Shown: positions 1-5,187, numbered from the stretch's first letter. The stretch is DNA of 5,187 nucleotides from JAADHX01 sp964569385 (GCA_964569385.1 CAZMUM010000084.1:1-5187), one strand, 5' to 3'. Numbers and translations are program-made. The notes: generated by a model from the letters alone, not told the origin.

Positions 1-51
1 CAAAGAATGGACCAACCCACCCCACCGCCAAAAACCAGGCCACCACGCCGC

Positions 52-939
52 CTAATCCGCTTCTGCAGCCACCGAACGCAACGATTCGATGACCGCCATG
101 ACCGCCGCCGACGACGTTGAGGAACGGGTCACAGCGTAAATCTCGCGTTTGATTCCGACGTCGAGCTCGCTCACTCGGGTTCCGGCTACTTTCTTCGATA
201 GGCACAACTGAGGAACCAGGGCAATTGCAGCTCGTGCGCCGACAAGCGCAAGCGTCGTTGCATGTTCGGTCACCTGACCGATGACCTGCGGCTCGAATCC
301 AGCGTTGGTGCAAGCTTGCAAGGTTGCGGCCTCGCACGGCGTGCCGGCCCCACTTATGACCCACGGGTCCGCACATAGCTCGCTGAGGCTGGAAACCGAC
401 CGAAATCTTGTCGGGGTGACAAGACGCAACGGATCAACCAGGAGGTGGTGGTAGTCGAATCGTTCGTTCCGGTCGTGATTTAGGTGGCTGTACTCCTGGG
501 CGATCGTGATGTCGGCGTGACCAAGACCAAGTTCTCTCAGGCCGGCGGCATCCTCGACCTCACCAACCGTGACGCGTGGGTTGGTCTTGGGATCACCAAG
601 AACCCCAAACAGCGGAGCCACAAGCTGAGAAACCGACGATGGAAAGCCGACGACCTTTACGGTCGCTAGGTGAGTGCTCTCTTCGGCCAGGGCACCTCTT
701 GCCCTCTCCATCGCGTCGAGCACGCGGTGAGCTTCGGCCTTGAACCGCCTCCCGACTTCGCTAAGTCGGAGTCGCCCGCCAACCCGGTCGAACAGTTGAA
801 CACCGAGCTCGCCTTCCAGCTTTGACACCTGCTGAGACACCGCCGGTCCGGAGTAACCAAGGGCATCTGCTGCGGCTGCGACCGTTCCTCGTTCGGCAAC
901 CTCGACGAAGCACCGTATTCGACCAGTATCAAGATCCAT
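52..939 (-). CDS. LysR-type transcriptional regulator (LTTR)
   Basis: This 295-residue protein has the usual LTTR length and layout. A winged helix-turn-helix occupies about residues 5-63: the helices run through residues 18-42 with the signature AVSQQVSKLEGELG, followed by LFDRVGGRLRLSEVG as the wing. A linker helix spans about 64-88, and a periplasmic-binding-like effector domain about 90-290, with the typical ITIAQEY and ALVGARAAIALVP segments. By family knowledge it is a cytoplasmic tetrameric regulator that senses a small molecule. It is divergent from the EamA exporter gene with a 70-bp spacer, the classic arrangement in which an LTTR controls its neighbour and itself. The ATG start is supported by the complete N-terminal HTH and a weak GAAAG-like element about 8 nt upstream. 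The effector is unknown; an amino acid or thiol metabolite is a guess from the neighbour. The family call is very sure; the exact role is not. Confidence 0.95.
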   Translation of the reverse strand: MDLDTGRIRCFVEVAERGTVAAAADALGYSGPAVSQQVSKLEGELGVQLFDRVGGRLRLSEVGRRFKAEAHRVLDAMERARGALAEESTHLATVKVVGFPSSVSQLVAPLFGVLGDPKTNPRVTVGEVEDAAGLRELGLGHADITIAQEYSHLNHDRNERFDYHHLLVDPLRLVTPTRFRSVSSLSELCADPWVISGAGTPCEAATLQACTNAGFEPQVIGQVTEHATTLALVGARAAIALVPQLCLSKKVAGTRVSELDVGIKREIYAVTRSSTSSAAVMAVIESLRSVAAEAD

Positions 940-1009
940 AAGTAAATCTTTCGGCAGTCAGAAGAGATCAGAACGTCTAATTATCATAACCCCGGCACAG
1001 ACTGGCCCA
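940..1009. promoter_or_regulatory. Divergent LysR/exporter control region
   Basis: This 70-bp spacer separates the two divergent starts and must hold both promoters unless one gene is leaderless. It is visibly richer in A and T than the flanking genes. On the minus strand TATGAT (983-988) overlaps GATAAT (980-985), either of which could be the -10 box for the LysR gene. On the plus strand TATCAT (982-987) is a weak -10 candidate for the exporter, 22 nt before its ATG. No good -35 box was found for either. A short dyad, TTAT-C-ATAA, lies at 981-989. The exporter has no clear Shine-Dalgarno sequence, so a very short leader is possible. Confidence 0.5.
947..965. promoter_or_regulatory. Candidate LysR operator, T-N11-A dyad
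   Basis: The sequence reads TCTT, eleven bases, then AAGA: a perfect 4-bp inverted repeat that fits the T-N11-A rule for LTTR binding sites. It lies between the candidate LysR -10 box and the LysR start, which would suit autorepression. It also lies just upstream of the candidate exporter -10 box, around its -35 position, which would suit activation. Four-base arms can arise by chance; the location, rather than the length, is what makes it credible. Confidence 0.4.
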
Positions 1010-1915
1010 ATGGCCAACCCGACGAACGACACAATGACCCATCGCGATAGCGCCTTTGCCGTGGCTGTTGTGGTCATCTGGGGCGTCAACTTTGTCGTGA
1101 TCCGGGTCGGCCTAGATTCCTACCCACCGCTGCTGATGGCCACCCTGAGATTTGCTCTTGTAGCCGGAATCGGAGTGTGGATCGTCCCGCGGCCTGCCGT
1201 TTCGTGGTCACGGCTGATCGCAGTTGGCTTGACGTTCGGCGTTGGCCAGTTCGGCTTTATTTTTGTGGCCATTGATCGCGGGATGTCGGCCGGTCTGGCT
1301 GCGGTGGTCCTCCAGGCCCAGGCCGCATTCACATTGCTGTTCGCGGTTCCGGTGTTTCGGGAGCGAATCTCGAGTCGTCAACTGGTAGGGATCCTGGTGT
1401 CAACCGCAGGGCTGGTCTTGTTGGCGTTCGATGTGGGCGACGGTGTTGACCTGGACGGTTTCGTGCTCACGCTCTTCGGCGCCGCGGCATTCGGTGCCGG
1501 AAACATTGCAATAAAGGGAGCGCGAACGTCCGACGGGTTGGCGTTGATTGTGTGGGCCAGCCTGATCCCGCCGATCCCGCTCCTCGTGTTGTCAGTGTGG
1601 CTTGAGGGTCCTGACCGCATAGGCGACGCGATGTCGCACTTCGATGTCGGCGGCGTGGGCGCGTTGTTGTACCTGGCGGTCATGGCAACCTATGTCGGGT
1701 TCGGTACGTGGAGTTCGCTGTTGTCCAAATATTCAGCGTCGATTGTCGCGCCGTTCACGCTGATCGTTCCTCCGATCGGCCTCGCAACCGCTTGGCTGTT
1801 CCTCGGCGAACGCCCGCCAGTACTAGCGCTTGCAGCCGCCACCGTCATAGTTGCCGGGGTCGCAATTCCTCTACTGGCCGTTTGGGACTTAGCACCTGTC
1901 GAATCCTCTGATTGA
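1010..1915 (+). CDS. eamA: EamA-family exporter, O-acetylserine/cysteine exporter-like
   Basis: This is a 301-residue inner-membrane protein of the drug/metabolite transporter (DMT) superfamily. About ten hydrophobic segments are visible (roughly residues 14-34, 40-60, 67-90, 93-115, 122-141, 149-168, 177-197, 213-235, 243-266 and 268-290). They form the two tandem EamA repeats. Several stretches closely follow the E. coli EamA (YdeD) protein as I recall it: WGVNFVVIRVGL, PPLLMATLRF, GMSAGLAAVVLQAQAAFT, ERISSRQLVGI, GNIAIKG and VWASLIPPIP. E. coli EamA exports O-acetylserine and cysteine pathway metabolites, so that is the best substrate guess; related DMT proteins move other amino acids or drugs. 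The start is ATG 1010; a second in-frame ATG at 1034 (residue 9) also leaves the first helix intact, and neither has a clear ribosome binding site. Control by the divergent LysR regulator is likely. Confidence 0.9.
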   Translation: MANPTNDTMTHRDSAFAVAVVVIWGVNFVVIRVGLDSYPPLLMATLRFALVAGIGVWIVPRPAVSWSRLIAVGLTFGVGQFGFIFVAIDRGMSAGLAAVVLQAQAAFTLLFAVPVFRERISSRQLVGILVSTAGLVLLAFDVGDGVDLDGFVLTLFGAAAFGAGNIAIKGARTSDGLALIVWASLIPPIPLLVLSVWLEGPDRIGDAMSHFDVGGVGALLYLAVMATYVGFGTWSSLLSKYSASIVAPFTLIVPPIGLATAWLFLGERPPVLALAAATVIVAGVAIPLLAVWDLAPVESSD

Positions 1916-1987
1916 ATCCACGGCTTGGGTGCGGCCTGCCCGTCGAGGTTGAATCGGTCTCTCGCGACCACGGGGCGCTAGCGGCGC

Positions 1988-1993
1988 GGAGAG
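1988..1993 (+). promoter_or_regulatory. Ribosome binding site GGAGAG
   Basis: GGAGAG lies 6 nt before GTG 2000 and 12 nt before ATG 2006. The spacing favours the GTG start. It is the clearest Shine-Dalgarno sequence in the window and the best evidence that the small gene behind it is translated. Confidence 0.6.
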
Positions 1994-1999
1994 TAGTTT

Positions 2000-2293
2000 G
2001 TGGCGATGGGCCGTATCAACCATCGCGGGTGGATCGTGATTCACAGCATCAGCTCCGATGATGGTCGATGTTGCGTCGATTTGTTCAAAGATCCCGAGGG
2101 CGAATTCGGGTTCGAGCACTTTCGCTGCGATCCCGAGGATCAAGGGCTTTGGACTGCGGTTGGCGGGTTCTCGGCGAGTCGCTATCTGACTCTCCGCGGT
2201 GCCGCGGACAAATCACGATCAACGGTCGCGTGGCTCGGGCGGGACAAGCGTGCGAGTGCCGCATTCGACTCGTGGATCTCTCAGCTGACTTGA
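2000..2293 (+). CDS. Small conserved-looking protein, function unknown
   Basis: This is a 97-residue soluble protein with no signal peptide or membrane helix. It starts at GTG 2000, chosen because of the well-placed GGAGAG; ATG 2006 (residue 3) is the alternative. The sequence is protein-like rather than a shadow. It has an alternating strand pattern near the N-terminus (GWIVIHSISS, CCVDLF), an acidic aromatic core (GEFGFEHFRCDPEDQGLW), then TAVGGFSASRY and a basic C-terminal helix with a WL motif. The pattern resembles short actinobacterial hypothetical proteins that share a FGFE.FR.DPED.G.W core; this is memory of a pattern, not a search result. It follows the exporter by 84 bp on the same strand, so co-transcription is possible. 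It does not resemble a known toxin or antitoxin. I do not assign a function. Confidence 0.72.
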   Translation: MAMGRINHRGWIVIHSISSDDGRCCVDLFKDPEGEFGFEHFRCDPEDQGLWTAVGGFSASRYLTLRGAADKSRSTVAWLGRDKRASAAFDSWISQLT

Positions 2294-2508
2294 GTCTGAG
2301 CCAGTCTCCAGACGTAGCATTCGGCCTGTGGTAGGACCGTCGACGTGAGAGCTACCGCACCCCCTAGGACTGAGTCGATGGTGTCTCGCTCCCAGTTACC
2401 GTGCATGGCCTGGGGCAGGTTGTTGCGGTTGTGCCAGCTGGCTGGCCCTGGGCTCCGATGTGCATGTCGAACGAGATCGGTTGTCGACTCGCTCAGCATC
2501 GAAAGCAC
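2281..2508 (-). CDS. Doubtful small ORF or gene remnant
   Basis: This 75-codon frame starts at GTG 2508, with ATG 2499 as an alternative. Its stop overlaps the end of the convergent 97-residue gene by 13 bp. The C-terminal half reads like a folded protein (NLPQAMHGNWERDTI, VLGGAVALTSTVLPQAECYVWRL), with an ending reminiscent of the last strand of a beta-rich domain. No ribosome binding site precedes either start. The frame is in phase with the upstream SCO6745-like gene: from that gene's TGA (2539-2541) it runs on without another stop down to 2281. It could be a real small gene, the broken tail of a lost gene, or chance in GC-rich DNA. Two plus-strand open frames over the same bases look less protein-like. 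Confidence 0.22.
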   Translation of the reverse strand: MLSMLSESTTDLVRHAHRSPGPASWHNRNNLPQAMHGNWERDTIDSVLGGAVALTSTVLPQAECYVWRLAQTQVS

Positions 2509-2538
2509 ACGCGACGGGCCAGACCCCGACCGCGATCC
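2294..2538. other. Gap between convergent genes, no secure gene
   Basis: These 245 bp separate the stop of the 97-residue gene from the stop of the leftward SCO6745-like gene. Apart from the doubtful minus-strand frame, I see no RNA gene, long repeat or insertion-sequence end. A bidirectional terminator would be expected between convergent genes, but I found no hairpin with a T-tract on either strand. Confidence 0.5.
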
Positions 2539-3264
2539 TCACGAAAGCGACCTGAGGCCTTCGACCCATTCTGCGAGGTTTGTGACGCCGTCAAACATTG
2601 CTTGGCACCGATTGTTCGTTGCGTCCTCGATTTCGGTTCGTGCGGCTCGTCCGGCAGGTGTGATCGAGCCGTCGTCGGCCATCCAGCCCCGTTCGACGAC
2701 ACCCCTAGTTGCCGAAGCGGGTTGGCCCTCGACGCTGGCGCTGAGGGCCACGATTTCGTTGGGCGCCAAACCGACCGCTTCCCATGCATCGATGTGGGCG
2801 TCCATTCGGGCGTATCGAAGACCGGTTAGCAGGTGATGGAGCCGGTGAGCTGCTCTGGCCGGCTCTGGCAACCGGACGAAGGCATCGACCAACTGGCCTC
2901 GTGCTGCGGAAAGCGCTTCGGCCGCCCCGCGGGTCGAAGTACCGAGATGGCTTCGCCATAGCTGGTCAGCAGCGGAGGCTCGCAGTTGAAGGACTGTTCG
3001 CAGTACGCCGACAACGTCGCCGGACGCTCGGTTCGTTTCGTCGACCAGGCCGCGCGGTTCCAGCTCGTCGAACAGGCGCCCAACGTTGTCGGGCTCGTCG
3101 TAGATGAATCGGCGACGTGCGACCCCAACTTCGAATTCGCCTTCCAGCAAGAACTCGGCCAGATCGAGTAGGTGCCCAGGCGAACTGAGCCCAAGTGGTT
3201 CGATGACTTGGCGAAGATCTGACCGATGCTCGAACATGGCCCGCTGATGCACAGCGATAACCAA
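2539..3264 (-). CDS. SCO6745-like / MarR-like helix-turn-helix protein
   Basis: This 241-residue cytoplasmic protein is mostly helical. The N-terminal half has a winged-helix-like segment (about residues 48-75, ending NVGRLFDELEPRGLVDE). The C-terminal half carries the mark by which I recognise the group, RYARMDAHIDAWEAVGL (150-166). A second MarR-like unit follows: a helix, VVERGWMADDGSITPAGRAAR with a wing, then EIEDATNN. This matches the actinobacterial SCO6745/HTH_67 type as I recall it; DNA binding is presumed for the family, not shown. No ATG, GTG or TTG precedes TTG 3264 in frame back to the stop at 3319-3321. TTG 3264 has a GAGAG element about 10 nt upstream and gives the fullest protein; GTG 3252 and ATG 3237 are alternatives. 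It lies 59 bp behind the PPOX-class gene and is probably co-transcribed with it. Confidence 0.8.
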   Translation of the reverse strand: MVIAVHQRAMFEHRSDLRQVIEPLGLSSPGHLLDLAEFLLEGEFEVGVARRRFIYDEPDNVGRLFDELEPRGLVDETNRASGDVVGVLRTVLQLRASAADQLWRSHLGTSTRGAAEALSAARGQLVDAFVRLPEPARAAHRLHHLLTGLRYARMDAHIDAWEAVGLAPNEIVALSASVEGQPASATRGVVERGWMADDGSITPAGRAARTEIEDATNNRCQAMFDGVTNLAEWVEGLRSLS

Positions 3265-3323
3265 CCGGTCGATCTCTCGGCCTATCTCGCCGACAATTTC
3301 TCTACTCGGGACAAGGAATCAGC

Positions 3324-3737
3324 TCAGGCTGCGTCGAGGGTGATGATAACCGCTCGGTCGTTGGCGTGGCCCGTACGTTTACCTGGCAGAGCGTGCATGA
3401 AGTTGATGATCTTCAGCTGGTAGCCGTACTTGGCCTTGACCAACTGGTACAGCCTGTCGAACTCTTGGCCCTCGACGATCTGGGCTGTCCCTTGGATCGG
3501 CTCAGATCCTTCCTTGACCTTTCCGCGGCTGTCAGATGGTTGGACCTCGACCGTGGCGTTGTTGATGATGCGCTTCACTTTCCAGGTCTTGGACGATGTG
3601 ACGAAGCCAAGGCGACCTTCGCCAGCGTCGACAGCCCAAACAGGCATCGGCTTAGGTGTTCCGTCTTTCTTGAACGTGGTGAGTGAGATATAGCGTTCTT
3701 CGGCGAGATTTCGTGTTTGCATGGGTCCACTGTGCAT
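3324..3737 (-). CDS. PPOX-class F420/flavin-dependent split-barrel oxidoreductase
   Basis: This 137-residue protein fits the pyridoxamine 5'-phosphate oxidase-like split beta-barrel fold of the small actinobacterial PPOX-class F420-dependent enzymes. Diagnostic segments are AEERYISLTTFKKDGTPKPMPVWAV (residues 12-36), LGFVTSSKTWKVKRIINNATVEVQPSDSRGK (43-73), where SSKTWKVKR is the usual cofactor phosphate-binding strand-turn, and the GTAQIV strand (83-88). KYGYQLKIINF (103-113) matches the C-terminal part of this subgroup. Such proteins are cytoplasmic homodimers that bind F420 or FMN and reduce or carry small conjugated molecules; the substrate here is unknown. Start choice: ATG 3737 gives this length, but ATG 3722 (residue 6, MQTRNLAEERY) fits family N-termini better and has AGTGGA just upstream. 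The gene leads a leftward pair with the SCO6745-like gene and is divergent from the AraC regulator, its likely controller. Confidence 0.9.
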   Translation of the reverse strand: MHSGPMQTRNLAEERYISLTTFKKDGTPKPMPVWAVDAGEGRLGFVTSSKTWKVKRIINNATVEVQPSDSRGKVKEGSEPIQGTAQIVEGQEFDRLYQLVKAKYGYQLKIINFMHALPGKRTGHANDRAVIITLDAA

Positions 3738-3834
3738 CGAGGATCGCGGCGTGTCTATGGCCGGAACGCCGGAGTTCTTGTTCGATCGTCCAGAAGCCTA
3801 GACGGACAGCAAGATCTCGATCACACTCCATGGC
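3738..3834. promoter_or_regulatory. Divergent PPOX/AraC control region
   Basis: These 97 bp lie between the divergent PPOX-class and AraC genes and should carry both promoters and the AraC operator. Two weak dyads are visible: GAAC-N6-GTTC at 3764-3777, nested with CCGG-N4-CCGG at 3761-3772, and CGTC-N10-GACG at 3787-3804. Four-base arms are not significant alone. No convincing -10/-35 pair was found on either strand, and neither gene has a strong Shine-Dalgarno sequence. Confidence 0.35.
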
Positions 3835-4773
3835 ATGGATGCGATTGGCGAAGTGCTCCGGCACGTGCAGATGTCTGGCATTTTCTATTGCCCATCTGAG
3901 CTGACCGAACCATGGGGCCTCGAGCTGCCGCCCATGGACGACTGCGTGTGGTTCCACGTCGTCACAACCGGGGAGGCGAACATCGAGGTCGACGGTCGGT
4001 GCTGTCGCGCGCGAGCGGGCGACTTGGTTCTCATTCCGCATGGTCACGGTCATAGAGCATCGGGCGCCGAAGCAGCTCCAACGCCCAGCGTATTCGACCT
4101 GCCTCACGACCATTACAGCGACCAGTACGCCCTACTTACTCACGGGGGCGGGGGCGAACCTACCGACCTTGTCTGCGGGGGAATCCGATTCGACCATCCC
4201 GCGGCGCGCCATCTCGTGCAGTCTTTGCCCTCAGTCATCCACATCGAGGCTGCACATTCCACGAGGTCGGACTGGATGAAGGCCACTCTTGAGTTGATGG
4301 CCGAGGAGACCCGCCAGGTCCGCCCAGGCAGCGAGGCCGTCATCAGCAGGCTTTGCGACATCGTTGTGATGCAGGCGATCCGCACCTGGATCGAGCGCGA
4401 CCCGGCCGCTCAAACCGGTTGGCTTGGTGCCCTCCGTGACCAGCAGATTGGCGCCGCTATAACACGAATACACACTGAGCCCGCAGCCGAATGGACTGTC
4501 GCTGCGCTGGCCGATGTAGTGGCGATGTCTCGATCTGCATTCGCGGCGCGATTTACCGATCTAGTGGGTGAGCCGGCGATGCAGTATGTGACCAGGTGGC
4601 GTATGCATGTTGCGTTCGACTTGTTGAAGGACGCCGGTACGTCGGTCGCCGTCGTTGCTGCACAAGTTGGCTATGACTCAGAAGCGGCGTTCAGTCGAGC
4701 GTTCAAGAGAGTCACTGGCATGACGCCTAGATCAGCGAACAAGAGCGGCCTCCCGGTTTCGATGCCGGTCTGA
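3835..4773 (+). CDS. AraC-family transcriptional regulator with N-terminal cupin
   Basis: This 312-residue cytoplasmic regulator has a Cupin_6-type sensor domain in about residues 4-190: EVLRHVQMSGIFYCPSEL, PWGLELP, the strand VWFHVVTTGEANIEVDG, and AGDLVLIPHGHGHRA with its histidine cluster at 69-73. Residues 204-303 form the AraC double helix-turn-helix. The first HTH is about 221-245 (VAALADVVAMSRSAFAARF). The second is about 270-298, with VAAQVGYDSEAAFSRAFKRVTGMTP, a near-textbook AraC signature. Start: the only in-frame ATG, GTG or TTG between the upstream TAG (3799-3801) and the conserved domain is ATG 3835, so the start is firm although no Shine-Dalgarno sequence precedes it. Members with this domain often sit next to and control small oxidoreductase genes, which fits the divergent PPOX-class operon. 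The ligand is unknown. Confidence 0.93.
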   Translation: MDAIGEVLRHVQMSGIFYCPSELTEPWGLELPPMDDCVWFHVVTTGEANIEVDGRCCRARAGDLVLIPHGHGHRASGAEAAPTPSVFDLPHDHYSDQYALLTHGGGGEPTDLVCGGIRFDHPAARHLVQSLPSVIHIEAAHSTRSDWMKATLELMAEETRQVRPGSEAVISRLCDIVVMQAIRTWIERDPAAQTGWLGALRDQQIGAAITRIHTEPAAEWTVAALADVVAMSRSAFAARFTDLVGEPAMQYVTRWRMHVAFDLLKDAGTSVAVVAAQVGYDSEAAFSRAFKRVTGMTPRSANKSGLPVSMPV

Positions 4774-4845
4774 CGATGCCGTTGGCTATTCGCTGTAACG
4801 GGCTCGGCGACGTAGCTCTGCGCTGCGCGATATGCATTGCTTGGG
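4774..4845. other. Spacer after the AraC gene
   Basis: These bases follow the AraC stop. They contain short self-complementary words, GCGC-T-GCGC and ATGCAT, but no hairpin with a T-tract, so no intrinsic terminator is called. Read-through from the AraC gene into the cmtR-like gene cannot be excluded. Confidence 0.3.
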
Positions 4846-4851
4846 TATGAT
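4846..4851 (+). promoter_or_regulatory. Candidate -10 box of the cmtR-like gene
   Basis: TATGAT matches the TATAAT consensus at five of six positions and lies in the AT-rich tract before the ArsR gene, 44 nt upstream of its ATG. No good -35 sequence lies 16-18 bp upstream of it. An alternative pair is TTGCTT (4837-4842) and TTTAAA (4861-4866), 18 bp apart. Only one of these can be the main promoter, and the sequence does not decide between them. Confidence 0.33.
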
Positions 4852-4890
4852 ATCAGATCGTTTAAATATCAGACTTCACTGATGTAGTGA
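4848..4890. promoter_or_regulatory. Candidate ArsR/CmtR operator region with repeats
   Basis: Three small structures cluster just before the regulator gene. TGATATCA (4848-4855) is a perfect 8-bp palindrome overlapping the candidate -10 box. ATATCAGA occurs twice, at 4850-4857 and 4866-4873, exactly 16 bp apart. TCACT-N5-AGTGA (4876-4890) is a perfect 5-bp-arm inverted repeat ending 5 bp before the ATG. ArsR/SmtB repressors are usually autoregulated through AT-rich dyads at this position. Which of these elements, if any, is the operator cannot be told from the sequence. Confidence 0.38.
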
Positions 4891-4895
4891 CAACC

Positions 4896-5187
4896 ATGAC
4901 CTCATCAGCACTGGACACTCTTGAAAGATTCGGCACCGCGCTTGCCGATCCCATCCGACGGCAGATCCTTCTTCGGTTGATGACGGGCCCGGGGTACCCC
5001 AACGACCTTCTCGACGAGATCGACACCACCCAACCGAACTTGTCGAACCATTTGTCGTGTTTGCGGGGCTGTGGTCTCGTCACAGCGGAGAGGGAAGGCC
5101 GCCGGGTTCGTTACGAACTCGCATCGCCGAGACTCGCTCACGCGCTTAGTGATCTCGTTGGCATCGAACTTGAAATCGACAGCGACC
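4896..5187 (+). CDS. cmtR: CmtR-like ArsR/SmtB metal-sensing repressor, 3' end cut off
   Basis: This open frame starts at ATG 4896 and runs off the right edge after 97 codons without a stop. It begins ALDTLERFGTALADPIRRQILLRL and has the ArsR winged helix in about residues 8-80. The recognition helix reads PNLSNHLSCLRGCGLV (47-62), followed by the wing EGRRVRYEL (67-75). Two cysteines in this helix, Cys55 and Cys59, correspond to Cys57 and Cys61 of Mycobacterium tuberculosis CmtR, a Cd(II)/Pb(II) sensor. Its third ligand, Cys102, would fall just past the window. By family knowledge the protein is a dimer that represses its own operon, often with a metal exporter gene, until metal binds. GTG 4887, three codons earlier, is a possible start; neither start has a good ribosome binding site. 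The family is sure; Cd/Pb specificity is an inference from the two cysteines. Confidence 0.9.
   Translation, partial: MTSSALDTLERFGTALADPIRRQILLRLMTGPGYPNDLLDEIDTTQPNLSNHLSCLRGCGLVTAEREGRRVRYELASPRLAHALSDLVGIELEIDSD

Noticed and set aside
484..932. Open frames on both strands inside the LysR gene (484-669 plus, 666-932 minus)
   Set aside because: They overlap a complete and clearly recognisable LTTR and their translations show no domain or composition of a real protein.
1120..1971. Antisense and alternate-frame open frames over the exporter gene
   Set aside because: They are shadows of a high-GC membrane protein gene; the translations are low-complexity and lack ribosome binding sites.
1916..1999. 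Possible terminator hairpin after the exporter gene (GCGC-TAGCG-GCGC area)
   Set aside because: The stem is only 4 bp and no T-tract follows, so it does not qualify as an intrinsic terminator.
1889..2334. Minus-strand frame 1889-2143 and plus-strand frame 2068-2334 over the 97-residue gene
   Set aside because: Their arginine-rich, unstructured translations are typical of shadow frames, and only the frame starting at 2000 has a good ribosome binding site.
2345..2836. Plus-strand open frames of 163 and 142 codons opposite the SCO6745-like gene
   Set aside because: Most of their length is antisense to the better supported minus-strand gene; the translations are cysteine- and arginine-rich without a recognisable motif.
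3652..4113. Minus-strand 153-codon frame spanning the divergent spacer and the start of the AraC gene
   Set aside because: It overlaps the cupin domain antisense and the N-terminal part of the PPOX gene in another frame; neither part resembles a protein family.
4862..5141. Minus-strand frames opposite the cmtR-like gene
   Set aside because: They are antisense to an unmistakable ArsR/CmtR sequence and have no independent support.
1..5187. Mobile elements, CRISPR array, tRNA, riboswitch
   Set aside because: No transposase or integrase motif, no long inverted or regularly spaced repeats, no tRNA-like cloverleaf and no recognisable riboswitch core was seen on either strand by eye.

Overview
The window looks like an ordinary chromosomal stretch of an actinobacterium. 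This is inferred from the moderately high GC content, a CmtR-type ArsR regulator, a split-barrel protein of the actinobacterial F420/PPOX class, an SCO6745-like helix-turn-helix protein, and an AraC regulator with a Cupin_6-type sensor domain. The class cannot be fixed from the sequence alone. No RNA gene, insertion sequence, CRISPR array, phage gene or plasmid function is visible.

Region 1 (about 1-1915) is a divergent pair. A LysR-type regulator reads leftward. A ten-helix EamA-family exporter, strikingly like the E. coli O-acetylserine/cysteine exporter, reads rightward. They share a 70-bp AT-richer spacer that holds a perfect TCTT-N11-AAGA dyad, the T-N11-A form expected of a LysR operator. 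The simplest reading is that the regulator controls both itself and the exporter.

Region 2 (about 1916-2538) holds a small 97-residue protein of unknown function with a clear ribosome binding site and a GTG start. After it comes a 245-bp stretch without a secure gene. On the minus strand that stretch carries a protein-like open frame which lies in phase behind the stop codon of the next gene.

Region 3 (about 2539-4773) is a second divergent unit. Leftward run a PPOX-class split-barrel flavin/F420 protein and, 59 bp behind it, an SCO6745/MarR-like protein that probably starts at TTG. Rightward, across a 97-bp spacer, runs an AraC-family regulator with an N-terminal cupin. The layout suggests that this regulator controls the small oxidoreductase operon.

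Region 4 (about 4774-5187) holds an AT-rich control region with a near-consensus -10 box, a direct repeat and an inverted repeat. It is followed by the first 97 codons of a CmtR-like Cd(II)/Pb(II) sensor that runs off the right edge. Both metal-binding cysteines of its recognition helix are present. The third expected ligand lies outside the window.

Four regulatory proteins (five if the SCO6745-like protein binds DNA) in 5.2 kb make this a regulator-rich neighbourhood. Each known part belongs to a familiar family, and I see no convincing new multi-gene system.
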